A DNA stretch of 8,871 nucleotides from assembly GCA_030916555.1 (NCBI GenBank), contig JAUPWK010000062.1:1-8871 (forward strand), given 5' to 3'. Below, one piece after another: positions 1 through 6,251 of the stretch. The position numbers and the translations under genes are program-made. Each line of letters starts with the position of its first letter. Within the stretch, counting starts at the first letter, position 1. The DNA comes from Patescibacteria group bacterium (GTDB lineage Bacteria; Patescibacteriota; Patescibacteriia; UBA9934). The notes beneath the pieces are model-generated. The model was not told the DNA's origin. It made no database searches and worked only from the letters and a program-made list of their open reading frames with translations.

Positions 1-1206
1 CTCACCATCAGCGAAGGCAGCTTTTAGTCGGGTGAGAGCGCCAACCTTGTCTTCAACCTTAAAATTGATCTCGCCGGAATGTGCATATTTACGGAGTGGC
101 GCCACGATCTCAGATAATTTTTTGCCCTCACGTGCCATTTCAGCCAGCATAATCAGCATGGTCGCTACTGGGGCTTCGTACACACCTTCCGGCATGCTCA
201 TGTAAAAATGGCCCGATGACTCCCCCGCAAACACTGCACCAGACTTCATCATCGCCTCTTTAATGAGCGCATGACCAACGCGTGTCACTTCAGGAATTCC
301 ACCGGCCTCACGAATCATATCCTCTGTAATCTTGCCCGGACGAATGTCATAACAAATTGTCGCTCCAGGGAAACGGCGGAGCATCGCCCTGGCCACCAAG
401 CCGCGAACAATAGCCGGCTCAACCACCTCGCCGTTGTCATCTACAAAGAAAATACGGTCACCATCACCGTCAGTCGTGATACCAATATCAGCACCAATTT
501 CCTTAACCTTATGACAGATCGCCTCAGTGTTTTCTGCCTTAAACGGATCGGCCTCGTGATTAGGGAATGAACCGTCAAAATCCCAATACATTCGTTCTAC
601 ATCAAACCCATATTTAGCAAACGATAAGTCGAGATATTGTGCACCCATGCCGTTTGCCGAATCAGCAACGATCTTAAACCCGGGAAGCTCGCCAATCTCT
701 GAAAACGCAATCTCGGCAGCAACCTGACGGGCGGCAATCCCATCAACCTCTTCTACCTCCCCAGTCCCTTCGAAAGCATCGAAATCCTCCTTCTCCATGA
801 TGTCGGCAATCTCCTGAATTCCGGTCTCGCCGCTAATTGCAACTGAACGGGCACGAACCATCTTAAAACCGTTGTAGGCGGCGGGGTTATGTGAAGCCGA
901 AACCTGAATACCTCCGTCTGCATCAACATCACTCACACCAAAGTAAAAGCCAGGCGTTGAAAGCAAGCCCATACGAATAACGCGAGCGCCCTCCGCAACC
1001 AAACCCTTCACGAGCTCAGCTTCATACGGAACAGAACTTGGACGCATGTCGTACCCTACCGCAATCGTTGGAGCCTCTCCCCCGATTTCTCTGCGAATAA
1101 ACGTCGCGAAAGCTCGCCCTAAAGCATAGGCGAAGGCCGGTGTAATGTCTTTATCTACAAGTCCGCGGATATCGTAAGTCTTAAAAATGTGGCGTGGAAT
1201 GGTCAT
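1..1206 (-). CDS. Phosphomannomutase/phosphoglucomutase, 3' end outside the window
   Basis: Alpha-D-phosphohexomutase family enzyme, which interconverts hexose 1- and 6-phosphates (mannose and/or glucose) in the cytosol to supply nucleotide sugars for glycans. The reading frame is open for 402 codons from the ATG at 1206 to the window edge. The N-terminus carries the family opening IFKTYDIRG (residues 7-15). The phosphoserine loop is ASHNP with the catalytic Ser at residue 105. The Mg-binding loop is DGDGDR at 246-251, and the sugar-binding loop GESSGH is at 328-333. Known members are about 450-470 residues, so roughly the last 50-60 residues, with the phosphate-binding domain 4 loop, lie beyond position 1. 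No Shine-Dalgarno is visible, and the start is set by the family N-terminus. It is transcribed divergently from lemA. Mannose versus glucose preference cannot be read from the sequence; the GExSGH loop resembles dual-specificity PMM/PGM enzymes. Confidence 0.95.
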   Translation of the reverse strand, partial: MTIPRHIFKTYDIRGLVDKDITPAFAYALGRAFATFIRREIGGEAPTIAVGYDMRPSSVPYEAELVKGLVAEGARVIRMGLLSTPGFYFGVSDVDADGGIQVSASHNPAAYNGFKMVRARSVAISGETGIQEIADIMEKEDFDAFEGTGEVEEVDGIAARQVAAEIAFSEIGELPGFKIVADSANGMGAQYLDLSFAKYGFDVERMYWDFDGSFPNHEADPFKAENTEAICHKVKEIGADIGITTDGDGDRIFFVDDNGEVVEPAIVRGLVARAMLRRFPGATICYDIRPGKITEDMIREAGGIPEVTRVGHALIKEAMMKSGAVFAGESSGHFYMSMPEGVYEAPVATMLIMLAEMAREGKKLSEIVAPLRKYAHSGEINFKVEDKVGALTRLKAAFADGE

Positions 1207-1242
1207 AAGATCTGAGGTTAGCCAAAATTTGTCCAAAACCTT

Positions 1243-1271
1243 TTGACATTTACGAGGATAAATCGTACGCT
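1243..1271 (+). promoter_or_regulatory. Candidate promoter for lemA-htpX-clpC
   Basis: A perfect -35 hexamer TTGACA (1243-1248) is followed, 17 bases later, by TACGCT (1266-1271), which keeps the T, A and final T of a -10 box. Transcription would start near 1278, giving a 5' leader of about 26 bases before the lemA ATG. The -35 is convincing and the -10 is weak. Confidence 0.4.
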
Positions 1272-1282
1272 CATCTTAACAA
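1255..1282 (-). promoter_or_regulatory. Candidate promoter for the phosphohexomutase gene
   Basis: Read on the minus strand, TTGTTA (1282-1277) and TATCCT (1260-1255) are separated by 16 bases. Each matches the sigma-70 consensus at 4 of 6 positions. Transcription would start near 1248, about 40 bases before the ATG. The match is moderate and could be chance. It overlaps the candidate lemA promoter on the other strand. Confidence 0.3.
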
Positions 1283-1303
1283 AGATTGTTATCTCTGTCT
1301 TCT

Positions 1304-1861
1304 ATGCTCATGATCATCGGCCTGGTACTCGTCGGCATTATCGTGCTCGTGCTCATCTGGTTGGTGGGCGTCTTTAACCAACTCATTCGCGGACGTACGC
1401 GCGTAGAAGAAGCCTGGTCAGATATTGAAGTACAGCTTAATCGTCGGTACGACCTGATTCCAAACCTGGTGAACACCGTGAAGGGCTACGCTAAGCATGA
1501 GGACGACGTCTTTACAAAGGTAACCGAAGCCCGTACCGCCGCCATGTCTGCCAACAATCCCCATGATCACGCCGTGGCCGAGAATCAACTGTCCTCAACC
1601 TTGAAAACATTGTTCTCCGTGGCTGAAGCTTATCCAGATCTCAAAGCTTCGAGTAACTTCGCCCACCTCCAAAGTGAGCTCGTGGATGCTGAAGACAAAA
1701 TTCAGGCGTCACGTCGTTTTTATAACAGTCTCGTGCGTCGCTTCAATATTGCCGTACAAACCTTCCCAACTACACTCGTTGCTGAAATGCTTGGTTTCAA
1801 GAAATTTGATTTCTACGACGCTCCAGAAGTTGCAAACGCTACCCCACAGGTACAATTCTAG
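1304..1861 (+). CDS. lemA: LemA family membrane protein
   Basis: Small membrane-anchored protein of the LemA family. The family's biochemical role is not settled, but it often sits next to the membrane protease HtpX, as here. The 185-residue product starts with one hydrophobic segment (about residues 2-23), followed by a helical soluble domain. Family signatures are clear: RVEEAWSDIEVQLNRRYDLIPNL, then VNTVKGYAKHE, and later KIQASRRFYN and the FPTTLVAEMLGF stretch near the C-terminus. The frame is also open from a TTG at 1286, but the ATG at 1304 (or 1310) puts the membrane segment at the very N-terminus, as is usual for the family. No Shine-Dalgarno precedes any of these starts. It is the first gene of the lemA-htpX-clpC cluster, and htpX begins 74 bases after its stop. 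Confidence 0.92.
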   Translation: MLMIIGLVLVGIIVLVLIWLVGVFNQLIRGRTRVEEAWSDIEVQLNRRYDLIPNLVNTVKGYAKHEDDVFTKVTEARTAAMSANNPHDHAVAENQLSSTLKTLFSVAEAYPDLKASSNFAHLQSELVDAEDKIQASRRFYNSLVRRFNIAVQTFPTTLVAEMLGFKKFDFYDAPEVANATPQVQF

Positions 1862-1935
1862 ATCACTTCTCGGTTCGCGGTTCGATCTGTAATCCTGGTG
1901 GGATCACTTTTATCTTTCGACCTTTCACGCACGCT
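1862..1935 (+). other. lemA-htpX spacer with short repeats
   Basis: This 74-base gap contains a tandem 7-mer, CGGTTCG twice (1871-1884), and two copies of GATCACTT (1861-1868 and 1902-1909). The first GATCACTT begins on the last base of the lemA stop codon. TATCTT at 1911-1916 resembles a -10 box but lacks a good -35. No hairpin with a U-tract is present, so co-transcription of lemA and htpX is the simplest reading. The repeats are short enough to be chance. Confidence 0.25.
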
Positions 1936-2829
1936 ATGTACAACCAAATTGCCGCTAACAAACGTAAAACCTGGCTTCTTGTCAGTCTTGTGGCTGCCAT
2001 GATTATTGGACTATCAGCGTTGTTTGGATATCTCGAAGGGTTCGATATTGTAAGTACCATCATCATTGGCTCAATGATCGCAAGCACGCACGCGCTCATT
2101 AGCTATTTCTTCGCTGACAAAATCGCTCTCGCAAGTAGCGGCGCGAAAGCGATTAAAAAACAGGACGCCCCGGAACTCTGGAATGTGGTTGAAAACCTGT
2201 GTATTGCAAACGGACAACCCGTTCCTTCCATTTACATCATCACCGACGACAGTCCGAACGCCTTTGCAACCGGTAGGGATCCTGAACATGCTTCGATTGC
2301 ATTTACCACCGGTATTCTCAAACTCCTTGATAAACAAGAATTAGAAGGCGTAACCGCACATGAACTTTCACACATCAAAAACTACGATATCCGTGTCATG
2401 ACCATCGTAGTCGTGCTCGTAGGTTCCATCATGCTCCTTGCAGACATCCTCCTACGCACCATGAGTTTTGGAAAACGAAACAGCAAGGACAACTCCGCCG
2501 CCGCGGTCCTTGTAATCATTGGCATCGTGCTTGCCATCCTCTCGCCTTTGTTCGCACAACTCATCCAGTTAGCCGTATCGAGAAGTCGAGAATATCTCGC
2601 CGACGCCTCCGGAGCACTCCTCACGCGCTACCCAGAAGGCCTAGCACAGGCACTTGAAAAAATCTCTGCCGTGAACATGCCGCTCAAATCAGCGAGCAAC
2701 GCTACCGCTCATTTGTTCATCGCAAATCCGTTTGGTCGAAATCAACGTCGTTCAGCCCTAAGCAACCTCTTCTCCACTCATCCGCCAATCACCGAACGCA
2801 TCAATCGCCTCCGTAACATGGGTGAATAA
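1936..2829 (+). CDS. htpX: HtpX-type zinc metalloprotease (M48 family)
   Basis: Membrane-bound zinc endopeptidase of the M48B/HtpX type, which in studied bacteria degrades misfolded membrane proteins. The 297-residue product has the expected architecture: two N-terminal membrane segments (about 13-32 and 39-59), a cytosolic catalytic region, and two more hydrophobic segments (about 152-174 and 187-211). The zinc site is HELSH at 142-146, with the third ligand Glu219 in SREYLADA. The C-terminal part carries the family pattern ending in FSTHPPITERINRLR. Length is normal for the family and all key residues are intact. The ATG at 1936 has no Shine-Dalgarno. The stop lies five bases before clpC, which indicates one transcript with both lemA and clpC. 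Confidence 0.95.
   Translation: MYNQIAANKRKTWLLVSLVAAMIIGLSALFGYLEGFDIVSTIIIGSMIASTHALISYFFADKIALASSGAKAIKKQDAPELWNVVENLCIANGQPVPSIYIITDDSPNAFATGRDPEHASIAFTTGILKLLDKQELEGVTAHELSHIKNYDIRVMTIVVVLVGSIMLLADILLRTMSFGKRNSKDNSAAAVLVIIGIVLAILSPLFAQLIQLAVSRSREYLADASGALLTRYPEGLAQALEKISAVNMPLKSASNATAHLFIANPFGRNQRRSALSNLFSTHPPITERINRLRNMGE
2821..2825 (+). promoter_or_regulatory. Shine-Dalgarno site of clpC
   Basis: GGTGA, complementary to the 16S anti-Shine-Dalgarno, lies nine bases upstream of the clpC ATG and inside the last codons of htpX. It is the only convincing ribosome binding site among the gene starts in this window. Confidence 0.45.
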
Positions 2830-2834
2830 ACATT

Positions 2835-5318
2835 ATGAACGATATCTTGGATAAATTCACCAACCATCTCAAAGGCGTGTTGACGCGTGCCCTTGTATAC
2901 GTGGTCGAAACCGGCGGAGAAGCTATCTCTCCCACACACTTATTGTGGGCGCTTGGCATGCAGCAAGGCTCAATTGGATCAGAGATCCTGTCAAAATCAG
3001 GACTACCTCCTGAAACGTTACGACTTCTCGTGAGTGCGACACCGCTCAAAGAGTCCTCAATCTTCCCAAGTGCCGAACGTGTCACGCCGCTCCTGTCAGA
3101 AGAAGCGAAGAAGGCCGTTGAAAAAGCAGTGCTCTCAGCAAGCATGCATGAGCATCGCTATGTTGGTACGGAACATTTACTCTACGGACTCCTGCAAACA
3201 AGGACTGATGAAATCAACACATTCCTAACCGGCCAAAGCGTAAGCCCCGACACCCTCTACGAACAACTGAATATCGTCTTTAAAACAACCTCGGAATTCC
3301 CAAATTTCCCTAAACCAAGCGAATCCACAAAGCCGAATACGCAACCCTGCGAAGAATGCGGGGAAATTCATGAGAAGCATGAACACGTTGAAGAAAAATC
3401 GGCACTAGAGTTCTTCACAACTGAACTCACCGCCAAAGACCATGTTCAGAAGCTCGACAATTTAGTTGGACGCGAACTTGAAATTGATCGCTTAGCGGCC
3501 ATACTTTCCCGTCGAACAAAAAACAATCCACTCCTTCTGGGCGAACCAGGGGTAGGAAAAACCGCGATTGTCGAGGGTCTTGCAAAGCGTATAGTAAGTG
3601 GCAGTGTTCCGGCAGCGCTCTCAGGCAAGCGAATCTTTGCCCTTGATATGGGCTCACTCATTGCCGGTACCATGTACCGCGGAGACTTTGAAGGTCGATT
3701 AAATGATGTCCTTGAGGAAGTTCGCGGCCTCAATAACGCCATGCTCTTTATTGACGAGCTTCATACCATCATGGGCGCCGGGGCCACGAGCGGATCACTT
3801 GATGCTGCAAATATTCTAAAACCCGCCCTGGCACGCGGTGAACTCCGCTGCATTGGAGCTACTACGCAAAACGAATACAAAAAACACATTGAAGCCGACC
3901 CAGCCCTCGCTCGACGGTTTGCGCCCATCACCGTAACGGAACCAAGCGCGCGTGAAACCGTAAGCATCCTGAAAGGCCTCGTACCGCGCTATGAAGAACA
4001 CCATGGGGTACGCTTCAGCCCGGGCAGTTTAGAGTTAATTGTAGATATTACCGGCAAACATATTCCAGGTCGACAATTCCCCGACAAAGCCATTGATCTC
4101 ATGGATGAGGCAGGGGCGGCAGGACAAACGCATAAACCCGCCAGCCAAGAGCTGGATGTTATCAAAGCAAAGCAAGCAGAATTGGCAAAAATCCAAACGG
4201 ATAAAGCCGCGGCTGTGGCCGGTGAACGCTTTCCGGATGCTATCAATCTCAAGCAGACCGAAGAAAAATTGAAACAGGAACTCAAAAAGTTATCCGCCGC
4301 GCGTGCAAAAACCGCCAAGGTTATTATTGATCATGCGCTCATTCTCAAGGTTGCCTCCCGCATGACTGGGGTGCCGCTTGAGAAACTCTCTATTACCGAT
4401 ACCGAGAAACTCCGTGGTCTGCGCGCCAAACTCGAACAGCATGTTGTTGCGCAGCCGCAAGCACTGCAAGCAGTCTCCGATGCTGTACTGCGAGCAAAAC
4501 TTGGCATTGCTCGCGAGGGTCGGCCACTGGCCTCATTCATGTTCGTTGGCCCATCAGGAGTCGGCAAAACTGAACTTGCAAAAGCATTGGCCAAAGAGGT
4601 TTTCGATGATCCGAAGGCGCTCATTCGCTTAGATATGAGCGAATTCGCTGAAGGCTTTGCCGTGAGCAAGCTCGTGGGTTCCCCACCGGGATACGTAGGC
4701 TTCAGAGAAGGCGCAAAGCTTACGGATGCGGTAAAAAATCGTCCACATGCCGTGGTCTTGTTCGATGAGTTTGAAAAAGCTCATGCTGACGTCCACAATC
4801 TTCTCCTCCAGGTACTCGATGACGGAATTCTCACGGACGCGACCGGCCAAACTATCAGCTTCCGTAATTGCATCATCATTCTGACCACTAACGCCGGTCG
4901 GGAGCGTTTTGAAAGAGGCGAACTGGGTTTTGGTGGCCAAAAATCTGGTCAACCAAACGCGCTTGATCTTCGTCCGCTCCTTGAAGAACACTTTAAGCCC
5001 GAACTCTTAAACCGCATCAATCGCATCGTCGTCTTTGAACGCCTGCAGGAAAAAGACCTGCTCAAAGTCGTGGAGCGTGATCTCAAAGAACTCTCTGGAC
5101 GCCTCAAGAAACGCGGACTTGTACTCACCGGCGCCAAAACTGTCACCTCAAGTCTTGTGAAGGCAATTAATCCAAAGTTCGGTGCCCGAGACGTTCGACG
5201 TGTCGTAGAGGAGCGCATTGAACAACCAGTCGCCGAGCTCATGTTGCAACACTTTGGTAAACCAAAAAAATCGCTGCGACTCAGTGTCACAAAAACTGGA
5301 GAAATTCGCGTACAGTAA
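2835..5318 (+). CDS. clpC: ClpC-type AAA+ unfoldase (Clp protease ATP-binding subunit)
   Basis: Cytosolic hexameric Clp/Hsp100 ATPase that unfolds proteins and feeds them to ClpP. The 827 residues carry every ClpC module. An N-domain spans about 1-140 with two repeats (PTHLLWAL near 33 and GTEHLLYGLL at 111-120). AAA+ module 1 has Walker A GEPGVGKT (236-243), pore tyrosine 281, Walker B with D307/E308, and arginines 360-361. A helical middle domain lies at about 430-500. Module 2 has Walker A GPSGVGKT (572-579), pore GYVG (619-622), Walker B with D644/E645, and R727 in LNRIN. LGF at 697-699 sits where ClpC/ClpA carry the ClpP-docking tripeptide, arguing for a protease partner rather than a ClpB-like disaggregase. 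Odd point: the linker before module 1 has a Cys/His cluster, C172, C175, H179, H182 and H184. It is last in its cluster and a terminator follows seven bases after the stop. Confidence 0.95.
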   Translation: MNDILDKFTNHLKGVLTRALVYVVETGGEAISPTHLLWALGMQQGSIGSEILSKSGLPPETLRLLVSATPLKESSIFPSAERVTPLLSEEAKKAVEKAVLSASMHEHRYVGTEHLLYGLLQTRTDEINTFLTGQSVSPDTLYEQLNIVFKTTSEFPNFPKPSESTKPNTQPCEECGEIHEKHEHVEEKSALEFFTTELTAKDHVQKLDNLVGRELEIDRLAAILSRRTKNNPLLLGEPGVGKTAIVEGLAKRIVSGSVPAALSGKRIFALDMGSLIAGTMYRGDFEGRLNDVLEEVRGLNNAMLFIDELHTIMGAGATSGSLDAANILKPALARGELRCIGATTQNEYKKHIEADPALARRFAPITVTEPSARETVSILKGLVPRYEEHHGVRFSPGSLELIVDITGKHIPGRQFPDKAIDLMDEAGAAGQTHKPASQELDVIKAKQAELAKIQTDKAAAVAGERFPDAINLKQTEEKLKQELKKLSAARAKTAKVIIDHALILKVASRMTGVPLEKLSITDTEKLRGLRAKLEQHVVAQPQALQAVSDAVLRAKLGIAREGRPLASFMFVGPSGVGKTELAKALAKEVFDDPKALIRLDMSEFAEGFAVSKLVGSPPGYVGFREGAKLTDAVKNRPHAVVLFDEFEKAHADVHNLLLQVLDDGILTDATGQTISFRNCIIILTTNAGRERFERGELGFGGQKSGQPNALDLRPLLEEHFKPELLNRINRIVVFERLQEKDLLKVVERDLKELSGRLKKRGLVLTGAKTVTSSLVKAINPKFGARDVRRVVEERIEQPVAELMLQHFGKPKKSLRLSVTKTGEIRVQ

Positions 5319-5324
5319 ACAGGG

Positions 5325-5350
5325 AAAAACGGGCTCAACGCCCGTTTTTT
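5325..5350 (+). terminator. Intrinsic terminator after clpC
   Basis: A perfect GC-rich stem, ACGGGC pairing with GCCCGT around the five-base loop TCAAC (5335-5339), is flanked by A5 upstream and T6 downstream (5345-5350). The A/T flanks extend the stem to about ten pairs. It starts six bases after the clpC TAA. It should end the lemA-htpX-clpC transcript. Confidence 0.9.
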
Positions 5351-5352
5351 CG

Positions 5353-5361
5353 TGCTATAAT
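5353..5361 (+). promoter_or_regulatory. Extended -10 promoter giving a predicted leaderless mRNA
   Basis: TGCTATAAT is a perfect extended -10 element (TGnTATAAT). The place for a -35 falls on the terminator hairpin and has no match, which an extended -10 can tolerate. A start site six to nine bases downstream falls at 5367-5370, at or next to the ATG at 5370, so the message is expected to have essentially no 5' leader. There is no Shine-Dalgarno. Confidence 0.75.
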
Positions 5362-5369
5362 TTCGACAT

Positions 5370-6248
5370 ATGGCAGGTAACGCCGCAGTCTTTAGTTCCG
5401 GCTCAGTTGATACTGGCGCCAAGCTTCGGGCTGATAAGTTGGCTGCACAACGCGAACGAGTCAAAGCGGTAAGCAATGTCACCCCTGCCCGCACTGGGCT
5501 GGCGCAGAATACTGCCAACAACCGCGAGCAGGACGGCGCTCAAGCTTTCCCTACCGATATCGCCCAAGACGAAGCTTTCCGGAGAACTGCGCGCGCTAAT
5601 CAAGTACGTCGTCAAATTGGAAGCGCCGCCGGACTTGACCTTGACCGTCGATCCATTAGTGGGGACGATGATAGTGAATTTGATGCGGTTCAACAGGATT
5701 ACGCTAACCGTGAAAGCAATTTCTTTACGGACAATCAAATAGGCATAGACGCACGTGCCAACACCGCCAAACGCGGAGAGCTTGAAAATTTGCAAAATCA
5801 AGCCCTCCAGAAGGGCATGCAAGCACTCACGAAAACACCACAAAAAGAGCTGAGTGGACTTGCTGTTAACCTTGGTGCCGATGCCGCAGAAGGCATTGAT
5901 GCCGCCTTTGAGGATTTTGGACTCACGCAGTTCATCACCTTTATAAAAAACTGTGTTTCAGCCGTGCGGACCATTTTCAAGCCTAACGTCGCCGAACACC
6001 AAAATGCCATGCAGCAGCTAAGGTCACAGATGACCGAGTCATTCCTAGATACATTCGCCCCACCGTTCACGCTAGCAACTATGGCCGGAATTTCCGGACT
6101 ACTTGGTTTTCTCTTTCAACTCCTGATTATCGGCTTTTTCCTTGTTATACTTAGCTTCATCCTCATCTTCTTGGTTGGCATTCTGACTGTTGCGCAAAAT
6201 CCTTTCAGTACCATTGTGACCTTATTCCGCTCCACCATTGGCATCTAG
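5370..6248 (+). CDS. Unrecognised membrane protein with hydrophobic C-terminus
   Basis: I do not recognise this 292-residue protein. It has no signal peptide. The first 150 or so residues are hydrophilic, polar and charged, rich in Ala, Arg, Asn, Gln and Asp, and probably disordered or helical. A mildly hydrophobic stretch around residues 184-203 contains its only cysteine (195). Residues about 239-274 form one long, strongly hydrophobic block, enough for a long membrane helix or a tight hairpin, followed by a short tail with one Arg. A long soluble N-terminus with a C-terminal anchor suggests a protein attached to the cytosolic face of the membrane; topology is inferred. The ATG at 5370 lies directly behind the extended -10 element. 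Its TAG is three bases before the next ATG, so it is the first gene of the four-gene envelope operon. A structural or scaffold part of that assembly is possible but unproven. Confidence 0.85.
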   Translation: MAGNAAVFSSGSVDTGAKLRADKLAAQRERVKAVSNVTPARTGLAQNTANNREQDGAQAFPTDIAQDEAFRRTARANQVRRQIGSAAGLDLDRRSISGDDDSEFDAVQQDYANRESNFFTDNQIGIDARANTAKRGELENLQNQALQKGMQALTKTPQKELSGLAVNLGADAAEGIDAAFEDFGLTQFITFIKNCVSAVRTIFKPNVAEHQNAMQQLRSQMTESFLDTFAPPFTLATMAGISGLLGFLFQLLIIGFFLVILSFILIFLVGILTVAQNPFSTIVTLFRSTIGI

Positions 6249-6251
6249 TGT

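Noticed and set aside
271..570. 99-codon plus-strand open frame
   Set aside because: It lies opposite the phosphohexomutase catalytic region containing DGDGDR, so it is a shadow.
1286..1303. TTG start extending LemA by six residues
   Set aside because: It adds a polar MLSLSS stretch with no Shine-Dalgarno. The ATG at 1304 gives the usual LemA N-terminus, though the TTG cannot be fully excluded.
1878..1902. T-loop-like GGTTCGA in the lemA-htpX gap, suggesting a tRNA end
   Set aside because: No complementary T-stem, acceptor stem or anticodon arm can be built around it, and the gap is only 74 bases, mostly without pairing potential.
2835..5318. ClpB (disaggregase) as identity of the AAA+ protein
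   Set aside because: The middle domain is short, and an LGF tripeptide occupies the ClpP-docking position, as in ClpC/ClpA rather than ClpB.
4949..5521. 190-codon open frame on the minus strand across the clpC end
   Set aside because: It runs antisense through a well-defined ClpC C-terminus, the terminator and the next promoter. Its Ser/Arg-rich translation resembles no protein.
5403..5843. 146-codon minus-strand open frame inside the 292-residue gene
   Set aside because: The plus-strand frame has a promoter, a membrane segment and tight operon spacing. The antisense frame has no start signal or recognisable motif.
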